Source: Linyphia triangularis (lineage: Eukaryota; Arthropoda; Arachnida; Araneae; Linyphiidae). From it: a stretch of DNA of 64,000 bases. Every line of letters begins with the position of its first letter. Position 1 is the stretch's first letter. The translations under genes were made by a program, and so were the position numbers. The stretch is from positions 29,356,123 to 29,420,122 of the forward strand of contig OZ021732.1 in the NCBI GenBank assembly GCA_963978545.1. Reading direction: 5' to 3'. The notes under the pieces are model-generated. The model ran no database searches and was not told where the DNA came from. It saw only the letters and a list, made by a program, of their open reading frames with translations. This document shows, in pieces, positions 9,552-20,760 of the stretch.

Positions 9552-11150
9552 GTAAATTGTTGTCCACAAAAATTTATTTTAAAATTTTGCTTTTAAAAGT
9601 TTTCATAACTATTTAAAGAACCACATTTTCAGCTACCACATTTTTTTTTTTTTTTTTGTACATAGATGATCTATCTATTCTCTTAGATTGGAGCAATATT
9701 TTTAAAGCAATATAATTGTACAAATTTCATAGTATTACCTTTGTTTTTTATTCATTAACATTTATCAAGCTATAAAGACTTGTTTATATACTGTCTTCAA
9801 GTTAGCTAAATGTTACTAGTATATCAAAGTTATTTGACTTTAAGAAATCAAGAAGTAGCTCTGAGGATTAAATTTTATTTATTAAAACTGTATATTTAAA
9901 TGAACAATTTTTGCTCTCCATTTTCTAGCCAAAGGTAAATTGTATTTTCATATTAAGTGATTCATAGTTGTTTGAAATTTTTTACTTGTCAAGTTTTGCT
10001 ATTATTTTACTACCTTCACTTTTTTTTGCTTTGTTGTTAGTACAAAAACTATGTTTTACTTTTTATTACAATTATAAAATGTTAGCCTATAAATGTGCAA
10101 GAATAAATATCGATTAATTAAGATTAAAGTTTTTTTAAAAAAAAAACACCTCTTGATAAAAAATCCTATTTTAATGCATCGATCATTTTAAGTTTACCAA
10201 CTGTATGTGAAAGTTTTTACACTTAAAAGCTGCTGCTTCATTGTTCATTCATTTTATTTTTTTAAGAAACATGGAGAAAGTACTATGTAATACACATTAC
10301 AACAGTATACATTAGAAGATGATTCTAATATTTTTTATAGTTCGGTATGCTGCAGAGATGTTATTCCAAACCACTCTTTCCTCCCTAACATTTTCATGTT
10401 GCTATGTTTGCACAAAAGCACCCACCTTTTACCAAATTGTTCTATATTATAGCATAGAAATTGAGAGGAGGGCTGCAAACTATTTTGGTTATTTTTACAT
10501 TTATTTGTTAATACAGATTAGAAAGGGGAAAAAATCAGTAGACGTATTTTTGATTAGGAAATTTATGTTATAAAATTTCTTTTAAAATGTTGTTAATTCT
10601 GACATCATAGTTTTCTTGATGTCATGGACATCCTCAAACCTTGATCATCATGAACACCTGGCAAGACTGTCACAGAGGAGTTTTACACAGAAATTCTTGC
10701 TCGACTTTGCAGAGTAAGACCTCGTTAGCAACGGAAAGAGACTTGGCTTTTTTTGCTTGAATTACGCACCCTTTTTTTTTGCAACTTCTAATACAATATT
10801 AATGGCATCTGCTAACACATTTTTTATCACATCTAACATATTTTTCAACATGAAATAGCAAAGTTTAAAATTTAGGGTATAAGAAATATTCTAAATCAAA
10901 TAAAATGTTAAGAAAATAAAGTTTTGTCTTGAAGTCTTCATAGTTTTATAAAAATTAGTAATTAGATCTTTAATGAATATTTTTATACACAATCGTAAAA
11001 AATTTATAACCGGAGACTTAAGTGTAGACAACTTTATACTAAATATTTTATAATTGAAAAAATTGCCATTACTCAGATTTTCTTTATTTGTTGCCTACTG
11101 AATACTTTATATGATAGTATACACAATATTTCCAATTCTATTTTTTTTAG
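9552..11150 (+). other. Intron with possible microexon and mariner relic
   Basis: AT-rich interval between the two supported exons. At 9929-9934 a six-base segment CCAAAG sits between TTTTCTAG and GTAAAT and would keep the frame as a microexon. A decayed mariner-like piece lies near 10655-10745. Nothing else was recognised. Confidence 0.45.
10655..10745 (+). pseudogene. Mariner-like transposase fragment
   Basis: A short reading, VTEEFYTEILARLCRVRPR then a stop then QRKETW, resembles the region of mariner transposases just before the second catalytic Asp. Only about 30 codons are readable, and no inverted repeats were found around it. Confidence 0.35.
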
Positions 11151-12008
11151 GTTGATCAAAGTGCTGATTTAGATCCTCAAGCTCTCCAGAAGGAAGACAA
11201 GGAAATTCAAAAAGAGATGCCACCTTCGTCCAATCCAGTAGAGGGCATAAAAGAAGATAAGACTATAGAAAAGCAAGAGAAGCTGTTAGAAAAAATGGAA
11301 AAGCAACATAAAGAGCAGGAATTAATTTTAGAGCAGCAAAAGAAGGTTCTAGAGGAGCTAAAACTCCACAAGGAAAGCCACGAAGAACTTAAAAAAATTG
11401 AGCCAGAGCAACATCAAACTAAGCAAGTTCAAAATGTGAAAACAGATGTTAAGGAAGCCATTCCCTTACAAAATGTGCTTGAAAATGCAAACACTAACGA
11501 GAAAAACAAAGTTTTTCCCAAACAGTTATTGGAAGTTCCTGAGCCTAGTGTTGTAAGTAATGAGAAGTCGAATATTTTGACCTTACATGAGAAAGCACAT
11601 GTTTTAAAAAATGTATCTGAAAAACATCTGTTGCAAAATGTTGTTAACACACAAAATAGTATTGCGTATGAGAAGCATGAAAATCGCCCTGCTCAGGAGG
11701 AAGTCAGAGTTGAAAAAACTATTCCAAAAAAAATTAACTTTACTTTTGAGCAGACTGTTCAAAATGTGGATGGTAGTCGAAATATCCCTCCGCATTCGCC
11801 TGTTTCTACTAGTAATACTCCTATACTAGTTAAGACAAAGACAACAGATGAAAGTCTTATTGTTAAAGAAAGTTCAAATCCTCTGGATAATCATCTTATC
11901 ATGAGAGAACCTTTAGGAGAAAAGCAGAGAGAATCGCCTGAAAATAATATTAATAAAAATGTGAAGATACAAGACATTCTAATAGGTCAACAAAAGCTTC
12001 CAATCTAG
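11151..12008 (+). CDS. Terminal exon, coiled-coil tail protein (unidentified)
   Basis: The exon opens after the acceptor TATTTTTTTTAG in phase 0 and runs 285 codons to TAG (12006-12008). Residues about 38-85 of the exon (Lys/Glu/Gln-rich, around QEKLLEKMEKQHKEQE) look like a coiled coil. The rest is polar, rich in Asn, Val, Lys and Glu, with no transmembrane segment, cysteine cluster or catalytic motif, so it is probably a disordered cytoplasmic or nuclear C-terminal tail. I do not recognise the gene. The tail is reminiscent of the long C-terminus of SLC38A10-type transporters, but the membrane part is not in the window, so that is only a guess. An internal ATG at 11217 is in the same frame and should not be taken as the true start. 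Confidence 0.7.
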   Translation, partial: VDQSADLDPQALQKEDKEIQKEMPPSSNPVEGIKEDKTIEKQEKLLEKMEKQHKEQELILEQQKKVLEELKLHKESHEELKKIEPEQHQTKQVQNVKTDVKEAIPLQNVLENANTNEKNKVFPKQLLEVPEPSVVSNEKSNILTLHEKAHVLKNVSEKHLLQNVVNTQNSIAYEKHENRPAQEEVRVEKTIPKKINFTFEQTVQNVDGSRNIPPHSPVSTSNTPILVKTKTTDESLIVKESSNPLDNHLIMREPLGEKQRESPENNINKNVKIQDILIGQQKLPI

Positions 12009-12094
12009 TCTAAAATATTCTCAGAGTTATTTTCTTGCCATAAAAACAGTATTTGCAATTAGTATTTTTATGTTTGGGTGATTTTAGCACTGTA

Positions 12095-12100
12095 AATAAA
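12095..12100 (+). terminator. Polyadenylation signal
   Basis: AATAAA 87 bases after the stop codon of the preceding exon, followed by a T/GT-rich stretch. Confidence 0.6.
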
Positions 12101-14129
12101 CTATTTGTGGATTATTACATTTTGTGTTTTTTACTCTCAAAGAAAACCATATACGGATAAAAGACTCTTTCTTGAAGGAAATCAATACTCCATCTCAGAT
12201 AATGTCAAGAAAAACTTTCTACATCTTTACTGTTTCAGTTTAACTTATTAATACTTTACCATCAACGTTAAGGAAATTGTAGATGGGAAAAGTATTGCAT
12301 TAAATTACTCCAAACTGCCACAAATTAGCTTTTCTTTTGTAGGAAATCACTATGGTTTTAGCTGTATCATTTAAATTGAGATATTTTAATTTAGCATAAT
12401 TTTCTAAACAAAAATATATCTTAATATTTGTATATTTGTTGTGTTTTATTAGATATACTCTAACATTTAAATGACATAACCTTAGTCTGCTTCAAGCTGC
12501 ATCTTCCCATGGATCAAATTTAATGGATAATTGTATGAATTCAAAGTTTCTTTTGCAAGTGAGATGAAATTATGTATCCTGAACGTAAGAAATTATTGAA
12601 TTAACTTTAAACATATCCACTTTCATTAAATATTTGTTTGGCTTTATTTAGATTTGTAAGTAATAAAATTGTGTTCTAAATATAAAAATGATTTTGTTTC
12701 CTTTTAACTTGTGTTATAGTAACCAAAACGTTTAATCTCCAAAAATCAGTTTTAAGGTCACTACACCAGTTCAACCAGGCCATAATACTCGCCCACTTCG
12801 ATTTTTTTTTAAAAATGGTGTTTACCTATTCCTCATTGATACGATACAATTCGATTTTTTATTTATATATATAATATATATATAAATGGGGCTTACTTTT
12901 TAGATAAATATTGAATGTCCTATAACAGAAAATGCATTTTGTCTTGATATTGCGGCTGATCTTGTCCCCTGATGAAATGATCAGTCACTTTATCCTTGGT
13001 TTCTTCCACTTGGTTGTTGGTTAGCTTTTCTTTTATATTTTTTCTACATTATTTCTTTTTCTTGTATTTATTACTAAATATATATTCCTACTGGCTCTAA
13101 CTTTGGCATTCCTCAAATAAGAGGCTCGTGTCAAAAGAATAATTAGTTTTCTCAATTAACGATGATATCTTTATGAAATTTATTTTTGTAAAAACACTAC
13201 TCACAATTCAGAAATATATATGCATGTCACTCAAATTAAAATTTCACAATTCAGAAAAAAGTGTTATCTCCAAATTAGAATTTCACAAAAAATTACCCAG
13301 TATTTCATGCTTGTTTTTTTCGTTTTTAAAAATATATACTCTTGTAATAAAAGATTCGCATGTGAATCATCTGGAATTTCATTTTTTGTACATGAAAATT
13401 ATTGTAAGAACATATTTTCGGTTAAAATGCTTTATATGGTGCAGGCCCGTGCTGGACCCCTTGTTAGGGTGGTGGACGGCCTTGACCAGAGGGCGCCAGC
13501 ACTATGCAGGGGGAGGACTACCGGGGGGTATGGAATATAATAACTAAAACGTTAATCGCACGTGACGCTGGGTTCAATATGCTTTTCTGGTAACAGGTCA
13601 CGGTACGAACGGACCATCACACTTACACATATCGTATCGGTAATTGTTAAACAAAATGAACATGTATTGTATGCTAAATTCTAATGTTCATTTGATCCAT
13701 TTCAAATATTTGCAATGTCTTAGGGTGAAATAAAAGACAAAGTAGTAGTTGAAACATAATTAGTGTCATTTTGTTAAACTAACACACATAGAAAATTAAG
13801 ACGAGATCATTTAACATAACATACATTTCAAAAAAAGTTACCAGCATTTACTGCTTAATTTCTTAAGGAAAGTAACAAAAACAAATATGTTCACAAATGT
13901 AATGTTCTTTGATTGAATTTACAAATTAATCCTGAAGAAGTTTTTTTAATTCGGAGCTGGAGTGGCAAAGATAATCAATAACTGTGTCTGGGATCTATGA
14001 AGTTTAAAGTATCAGCTTCTGAGTGCATTAACAGTAAAGATTCTTCTTGTCAAAGACGATCTCAATCTGGTTTCAATTTCGAAAATTCTCGTTCGCAAGA
14101 AACTTGAGTCAATGGAATGGTTAGAAGAA
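12101..14129. other. AT-rich intergenic DNA
   Basis: Another AATAAA at 12662, a short (TA) run near 12865-12885 and an isolated GC-rich block at 13440-13545 that looks like a transposon end (CAGGCCCGTGCTGG) without a recognisable partner. No gene was supported. Confidence 0.4.
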
Positions 14130-14910
14130 ATTTATATACTTTTAGTGCGTCTGTGGGCGAGGTCAACAAAACGGAAGTGATTTGTGAATAATTATTACAA
14201 AAAGGACAATTATGGCCAAAATATTGACGCACCAATTCTGGCAGTTGGGGATTCTGAAAGCACTAATTGAGCACTAAAATTTGGCACCGGTCATACAATT
14301 AGTGCGAGATAATTAACATCGGTTTAAGGCTCGTGTACATTCGGCAATAAGTTAAAATTGGGGATTTTGGCCAAAATATTGACACACTAATTTTGGCATT
14401 TGGGTATTCTGAAAGCACTAATTGAGCACTACATGTTTGCATATGTGAGACAATTAGTGCCTCTGTGGGCGGGGCCAACGAAACGGAAGTGATTAGTGTG
14501 AATTATAATAAAATGGTCAATTTTAGCCAAAATATTGACGCACTAATTCAAGCGGTAGGGGATCCTGAAAGCACTCATTGAGCACTAAAATATGGCACCG
14601 GTCATACAATTCGTGCGTGATAATTTACATCGGTTTAAGGCTCGCGTACAATTGGCAATTTTGGACAAAATATTGACGCACTAATTTGGCAGTTGGGTAT
14701 TCTGAAAGCACTAATTATGCCCAGCATTTTAACATATAATTAATGATGATTGCTTTTGTGGACGGGACCAACGAAACGGAAGTGACAAGTGAATAATTAT
14801 TACAAAATGGTCAATTTTGGCCAAAATATTGAAGCACTAATTGTGGCAGTTGGGGATTCTGAAAGCACTAATTATGCCCAACATTTTAAAATATAATGAA
14901 TGATGAGTGC

Positions 14911-14953
14911 TTTTGTGGGCGAGGCCAGCAGTTTGCCTGCCTCGCCCACAAAA
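14911..14953. repeat. Perfect 15-bp inverted repeat hairpin
   Basis: The left arm TTTTGTGGGCGAGGC (14911-14925) is exactly complementary to 14939-14953, with a 13-base loop. Confidence 0.85.
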
Positions 14954-15068
14954 GAATTAACCTTGAATTTTATGAAAAGTAAGGACGCACTAATTTTTTG
15001 TTTGATGGATTCTGAAAGCACTAATTGAGCACTAAAATTTGGTACATATTAAAAAAAATAGTGCGTTT

Positions 15069-15102
15069 GTGGGCGGGGCTAGCGTTTGTTGGCCCCGTCC
15101 AC
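15069..15102. repeat. GC-rich hairpin, second copy
   Basis: GTGGGCGGGGC pairs with GCCCCGTCCAC with one G-T pair. It is the same structure as at 14911 but in the next array unit. Confidence 0.75.
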
Positions 15103-15640
15103 GCATTTCTTTATATTTCTTGGTAAATATTGATGCACTAATTTTTTTAATGCTGGATTCTGAAAGTACTAATTGAGCACTAAATTTTGGTATATATAAC
15201 CAGGACGATGGGAGAGGCCCAAGGGCTGGATGAAGGTTCAATCACGTCGCTATCTTGCATTTCCTTTAAGGCCCTTCTTTACCCCAGCGTTATTTTCTCG
15301 TCGAGAAAACCAGATATTGTTGGCAACAGTTAAGGCGTGTCTTGCTGTAATTAATCTGATTCGAGGAGAACAGGGGGATTGACAGTTTGACAGCAGGGGA
15401 AAAGGGTTCCAAAATTCAGAGGGGGGTCATGGTTTTCTTTTGTTGATCGTTACAGTGAGTTGTCCCCCCGATAATTAACTTAGAAAAAGTTGGGTCTTTA
15501 CTATTGCTCCCAGAAAAGAGAGGGGTGTTTTTAGTTACTTTCCGCAAGAACATGTTGTACAGGGGAAATGGTTTGGAAAAATTTACCGTTTATTATCTAA
15601 TCAAATCAAACAAGAGCGAGGTAGCATTCCACGCAGCAAA

Positions 15641-16115
<475 letters not shown>

Positions 16116-16121
16116 ATATAT

Positions 16122-17475
16122 ACTAGCTGAATACCCGTGCTGCGCTACGAAATTTTACCATTAGCATTTTAGCGATCAAAAGACATTCATGTATTCTACA
16201 CTTCAGACGTTTGCTCCCATTTCGATCCCGACAAATTGATTTATCAAAATAGGAACTTTCCTTTGTTGACATTTTAAACGAAATTTATAATTGTGAATAG
16301 TAAACTGGAATAGTTTATTGTGTTTATGTTTGCTCTTAGTTCTAAATTTCAAAGTAGTAGCTGTATTGGAATTAAGTTAATTAGACATTAAGTTAATCCT
16401 CGTATAGTTTCAATGTTGCGTCGTCTTTTCATCCCTTAAAAATTCGTTAATCGATATTGGAATGACTTATTTTTTTAACATTTGCAAAAAAATATCAGAA
16501 AAATGACTACATTGGGAGAGGAACATTCGGATATCCCTCGTTTGGAACATTTAACTCCTTTTCGACCCCTTAAAGTTGGTTAATCGAGAACAGAATAGCT
16601 TACTTTTTCTATGTTAATCTTTTTTGACATTTGTACCAAATTTCCGAGTTGTGACCATAGGGGAAGTGGTACATTCGAATATTCCTCGTTTGGAACGTTT
16701 AACCCCTTTTCCACCCCTTGATCCACCGGAGATCGGAATAGTTTACTTTTTCTGCGTTTGTCTTTATTGATATTCACACCAGTTTTCAGAATTGTGAAAA
16801 TATGAGAAGTAGGACATTCGAATATATCGCTCGTTTGGAACGTTTAACCCCTTTTTGACCTCTTAAAGTGGGTTAATCGAGATCTGAATAGCTTACTTTT
16901 TCTATGTTTACCATTGTTGATATTTGTGCCAATTTTCAGAGTTGTGACTATGTGGGAAGTAGGATTTTCGAATGTCCCCCGTTTGGAACGTTTAACCCCT
17001 TTTCGACCCCTTAAAGTGGGTTAATCGAGATCGGAATAGTTTACTTTTTCTATGTTTACCATTGTTGATATTTGTGCCGATTTTCAGAGTTGTGACTATG
17101 TGGGAAGTAGGATTTTCGAATGTCCCCCGTTTGGAATGTTTGACCCCTTTTCGACCCCTTAAAGTGGGTTAATCGAGATCGGAATAGTTTACTTTTTCTA
17201 TTTTTACCATTGTTGATATTTGTGCCGATTTTCAGAGTTGTGACTATGTGGGAAGTAGGATTTTCGAATGTCCCCCGTTTGGAACGTTTAACCCCTTTTC
17301 GACCCCTTAAAGTGTGTTAATCGAGATCGGAATAGTTTACTTTTTCTATTTTTACCATTGTTGATATTTGTGCCGATTTTCAGAGTTGTGACTATGTGGG
17401 AAGTGGGAGAATTAGTGATGAGTGAGTCAGTCAGTGAATCAGTGAGTGAGGGCTTTGCCTTATATATATAGAGAT
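16122..17475 (+). mobile_element. ACTAGC...TATATAGA arthropod-type element with 148-bp array
   Basis: Begins ACTAGCTGAATACCCGTGC and ends GTGAGGGCTTTGCCT followed by TATATATATAGAG, head and tail motifs common in arthropod interspersed repeats. Its body is a tandem array: GTTTGGAAC-type anchors at about 16540, 16688, 16832, 16981, 17129 and 17277 give a period of 144-149 bases. The last three units are the most alike. A TGAGTCAGTCAGTGA stretch precedes the tail. No protein is encoded and the class is unresolved. Confidence 0.7.
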
Positions 17476-18589
17476 AAAGGGAGAAGGGGGGGGGGGGGGG
17501 ACACACACTGGTCATTGTAATGGAATATTATTATTATTTAAAAAAAAAAGGAAATAAATAGCATGTTTCACACTCATATCTTCCTATTAACTTCAATTTG
17601 ATTCACCTCCATTATTTCACAAATGAAGAATAAACAATCTTAATGTTGTTGTTTTTCCAAAAGTGAAGTCACTATAGTCATTTTCTTATGTTCTACATTT
17701 GAAATGTTTGCAATTATTTATTCTACAACAAATAAATTTGAAAACTACGATGTATATTTTCTTTTCTGGCACTAAAAATAGGGAATTATAATTTTTTTAA
17801 ATGAGAAACTTTTTCTTCAAATATATTGCGACTTCTATACGTCAATTTGATCTGTATGTAAAGTGGCTCTAAAAGTCTTCGTAATGTACTAAAATATTGC
17901 AGCAAATACCAATATGTAAGAAAAAATTTAAGTTTACGAAAACTTTTGGGAGATATTTTATACGTTACTTATAGTTTAATGATTTTCAAAAAAAAAAGTT
18001 TTGCTATGCATTAAAAATATTTTATGTAGTTTTATTAAGATGAAATTAGAGATATTATTAAACAAATCCTATTTTCAAATATTAATTTTTGATATGGATA
18101 ATGCAGTATTTAATTGAAATTAGTTAATGCACGAACAGTTTTGGGAACCACCTGTTGTAAATTGTTTGGAACAGTTTAGATAGAAGATCCGAAAAATCCA
18201 ATGAAAGTGTGACATTCAATTAATTTCTAGATGAAAAAATCCCAATGCACGTTACAACTGTTTTTTTATCTCATATCTTACCAAAATTATTTTTAAAAAA
18301 AATCGTAAACCAATCTGCTTACTGTCAATACTAAAAAGTACTTCAAGAGTTTACTTCAAAACGAAACCATTATTTTAACACAAAAGAACACACGAATAAA
18401 TTTAAACCTATATCATTTTAATATCAATGAATAATTTTATAAAAATAGATCTCCAAATTAAACAAAAATTAATATAAAAGAAAATTGTATACATTTATTG
18501 AGAAATACCAAAAATTTAAAAATAAGCAAAAAATAAAAGGATAAATAAAATTTTCATAATTACAATGCAATGAAAATGGTACAGTGGCG
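17476..18589. other. AT-rich, no gene seen
   Basis: Contains a G15 run near 17486-17500 and otherwise featureless AT-rich DNA. Confidence 0.4.
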
Positions 18590-18979
18590 TTATTTTTTTC
18601 TTTTAAGCGCTTCTTTTCTTTTTTCCATCGCTTCTAAAATGGAAGATGGATCCCTTATTGCCTTTGATCTTGTATGGCGTGGATCAATTAATTCTGGCAG
18701 TATGCAATCGAAATAAAAATTAGTTAATTTTTCTTTCATTTCGTTTTCCCAGAAAGAATCATCCCGTAATACCTTTTCATACTTCATTCCTCTCCTGGTC
18801 CAAAGCACAAACAGACAGTAATTACGTTTTGTTATATGTAATTGTCCTTGAATTTGAAAATAGTATTTGTGTCGTCTGTTTATAGCGGATATTACTTTTT
18901 CCTTATTAAGACTCCAAAAAGTAAACTTGAAGAAAAGGCTCCTTATTCCTTTTGAAGCCGTTCTAGGAATGCGTAATCA
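18590..18979 (-). pseudogene. YqaJ-like (lambda-exonuclease family) nuclease, C-terminal fragment
   Basis: The minus-strand frame is open from just below an in-frame stop (about 18982) to the stop at 18590. It has no ATG at the right place: the first possible start inside is a GTG, so it is the 3' part of something longer. The readable motif HKYYFQIQGQLHITKRNYC (about 18830-18880), followed by VLWTRRG, matches the conserved Gln-rich helix of YqaJ viral-recombinase-type nucleases that are abundant in arthropod genomes. The upstream catalytic half (the acidic residues and Lys of the exonuclease core) is absent. It is probably a transposon-borne gene fragment; an exon of a live gene is the alternative. 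Confidence 0.55.
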
Positions 18980-20760
18980 GTAAACCCTTTGCTTTTAAAA
19001 TTCCGACTTGTGACACAATAAGTGTATGGCTAACCCCGGGCCCTGACTATAGATTTTGATGATGGGGATAGTAGCAGGACATAGACATAGTAGCATTGTC
19101 CCTTGTTTCAACCCTGTGGCAAACGTTTCTTTTGGGGGTATTGTCCCACGCTGTTTGCTGTCCTTTTGAATTTACCGACACTGAACACGTTGGCAGAAGC
19201 TGAAAAGAAAAGTATGCTTAATGCCTCTGAAATTTGGAGAAAATTTTTGATAGAAACCTAAAAGAATTTATACAAAAGTCCATTGATTTGTTTGCCAAAG
19301 AAAAAAGGAGAACTTAATTTTTGTTAAAAGAATGTGTAGTAAGTAGTTTGTGTTGTGTTCATTTAGTAAATATCCGTGGCACTGATTCTTTTGTCTACTT
19401 ATTTCTTCATCCTATGGTGATTATTGGTATATATCCATAATCTTTCTTTCGTGCACGAACACGTTTCCTGGCTCTTCATTTTTTTAAATGTCATTCTCGC
19501 CTCAAAATATATAATAGTACTGCTCCCCCATCCCTCCACTAGCAAAATTGTTTAGCGGCGCTTTTGGGATCAATAAATACGATTTAGAAACTCATATTTC
19601 CCCATTACAGATTTGCCTAGATCAAGTTATCGTAATTACAGTAAAAAAAGTCGAATTTATCTTTGCGTTCCTGTGAAGTTTACAAAGCAATCCGACATAT
19701 TGCATTCTGAAGACCAAAACTCTTTCCCCACCATATTGTCGTCTTGAATTGGCATTTACCACAATATCGTTCCTACCTTCCTATAGCTCCTCTGTGTGGG
19801 ACGCTTCCACGATATGCGTTTTTGGAAAGTGTTAATGTATTAAGAACTTTCCATAACTTTAAAACAGTTCTGGAGGTAGTACGAGCAATTAATCGATTGG
19901 AAATTATAAAAATCCTCATTTTAAGTATGAGTATACTGTTCGAAGTAAACAGACGCGGATTTGGGGGGGGGGGGGATGTAAAAATTATTGCCAAAAATAT
20001 CACCAAATTCTCCATTTTCATTTAAATGAAAATATGGAAACAGAAAATAATACCATATTTGAATACAATGATCAATATTATAGTGTAGTCTCAAGTTTAT
20101 ATAACTTATATTTTAATTTACTAATGTGATGTCAAACCGAGTTGAAAAGCATTATTTAACTTTGGAAATTAGTAAAACCTTATAAATAATATAGAGCTTT
20201 ACGTACCTGCAGTGTTGTCTAAAAAGTTGTTAAAAGATCTGCCGCCTTTTTCTGCATTAAATGATTTGTGATGTTGAATATATTGGTAAATTAACTTGTA
20301 TAAAAAAGTTGAATTTTCAGGGTTGTTGAACTTTTTACACTTCACCTGATCTGCATGGGATATTTTTTTGTGCTCTTAAATATTGTTTATCTAATAATAA
20401 ATACTAAATATTTATAATTTAATTGAATTAAAGTGTATTACATTTTCGGGGTAATTTCTTATATGGGCGCAAAAGAGGATAGTTAAACCCTCTAATTTTT
20501 ATCTTTCATTGAACACTAGTAGTATCATACTAATTGATGATAACCCTCCCCCCTGTCCCCCAAGTTGACAAACTATCATCGCCACTGTAAACACTCACGG
20601 TCATAATCGCACCCTCCTTGATTGACCTCTAAGTCCGCCCCTGAAAGTAAACACTGATGACAGGGGAGTTCATATCTCTTTGAGTTGTGTAACTTTTAAT
20701 ATGAATAAAACTGTATAACTGTACAATAATGGTACTACTCTATTGCATATAACCCATGTA
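18980..20760. other. AT-rich, no gene seen
   Basis: A G-run near 19965 and scattered short open frames without recognisable motifs. Two GC-rich patches (19030-19160, 20540-20650) could be old transposon ends. Confidence 0.4.

Larger units (their letters stand above)
14130..15215. repeat. Diverged tandem array of GCACTAATT/GGGCGGGGCC units
   Basis: About five to seven diverged units share, in order: a GTGCGTYTGTGGGCGGGGCC block, then AACGAAACGGAAGTGA, then CCAAAATATTGACGCACTAATT, then GGGGATTCTGAAAGCACTAATTGAGCAC-type sequence. The GTGGGCGGGG-type blocks begin near 14140, 14460, 14750, 14910 and 15065, so spacing falls from about 320 to about 155 bases. The two rightmost units end in inverted hairpins. 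This looks like the inside of a non-autonomous mobile element; the family was not identified. Confidence 0.7.

Noticed and set aside
13173..13547. Overlapping open frames of 124 and 106 codons
   Set aside because: Low-complexity AT translation in two frames over a GC-rich patch; no domain, no splice context.
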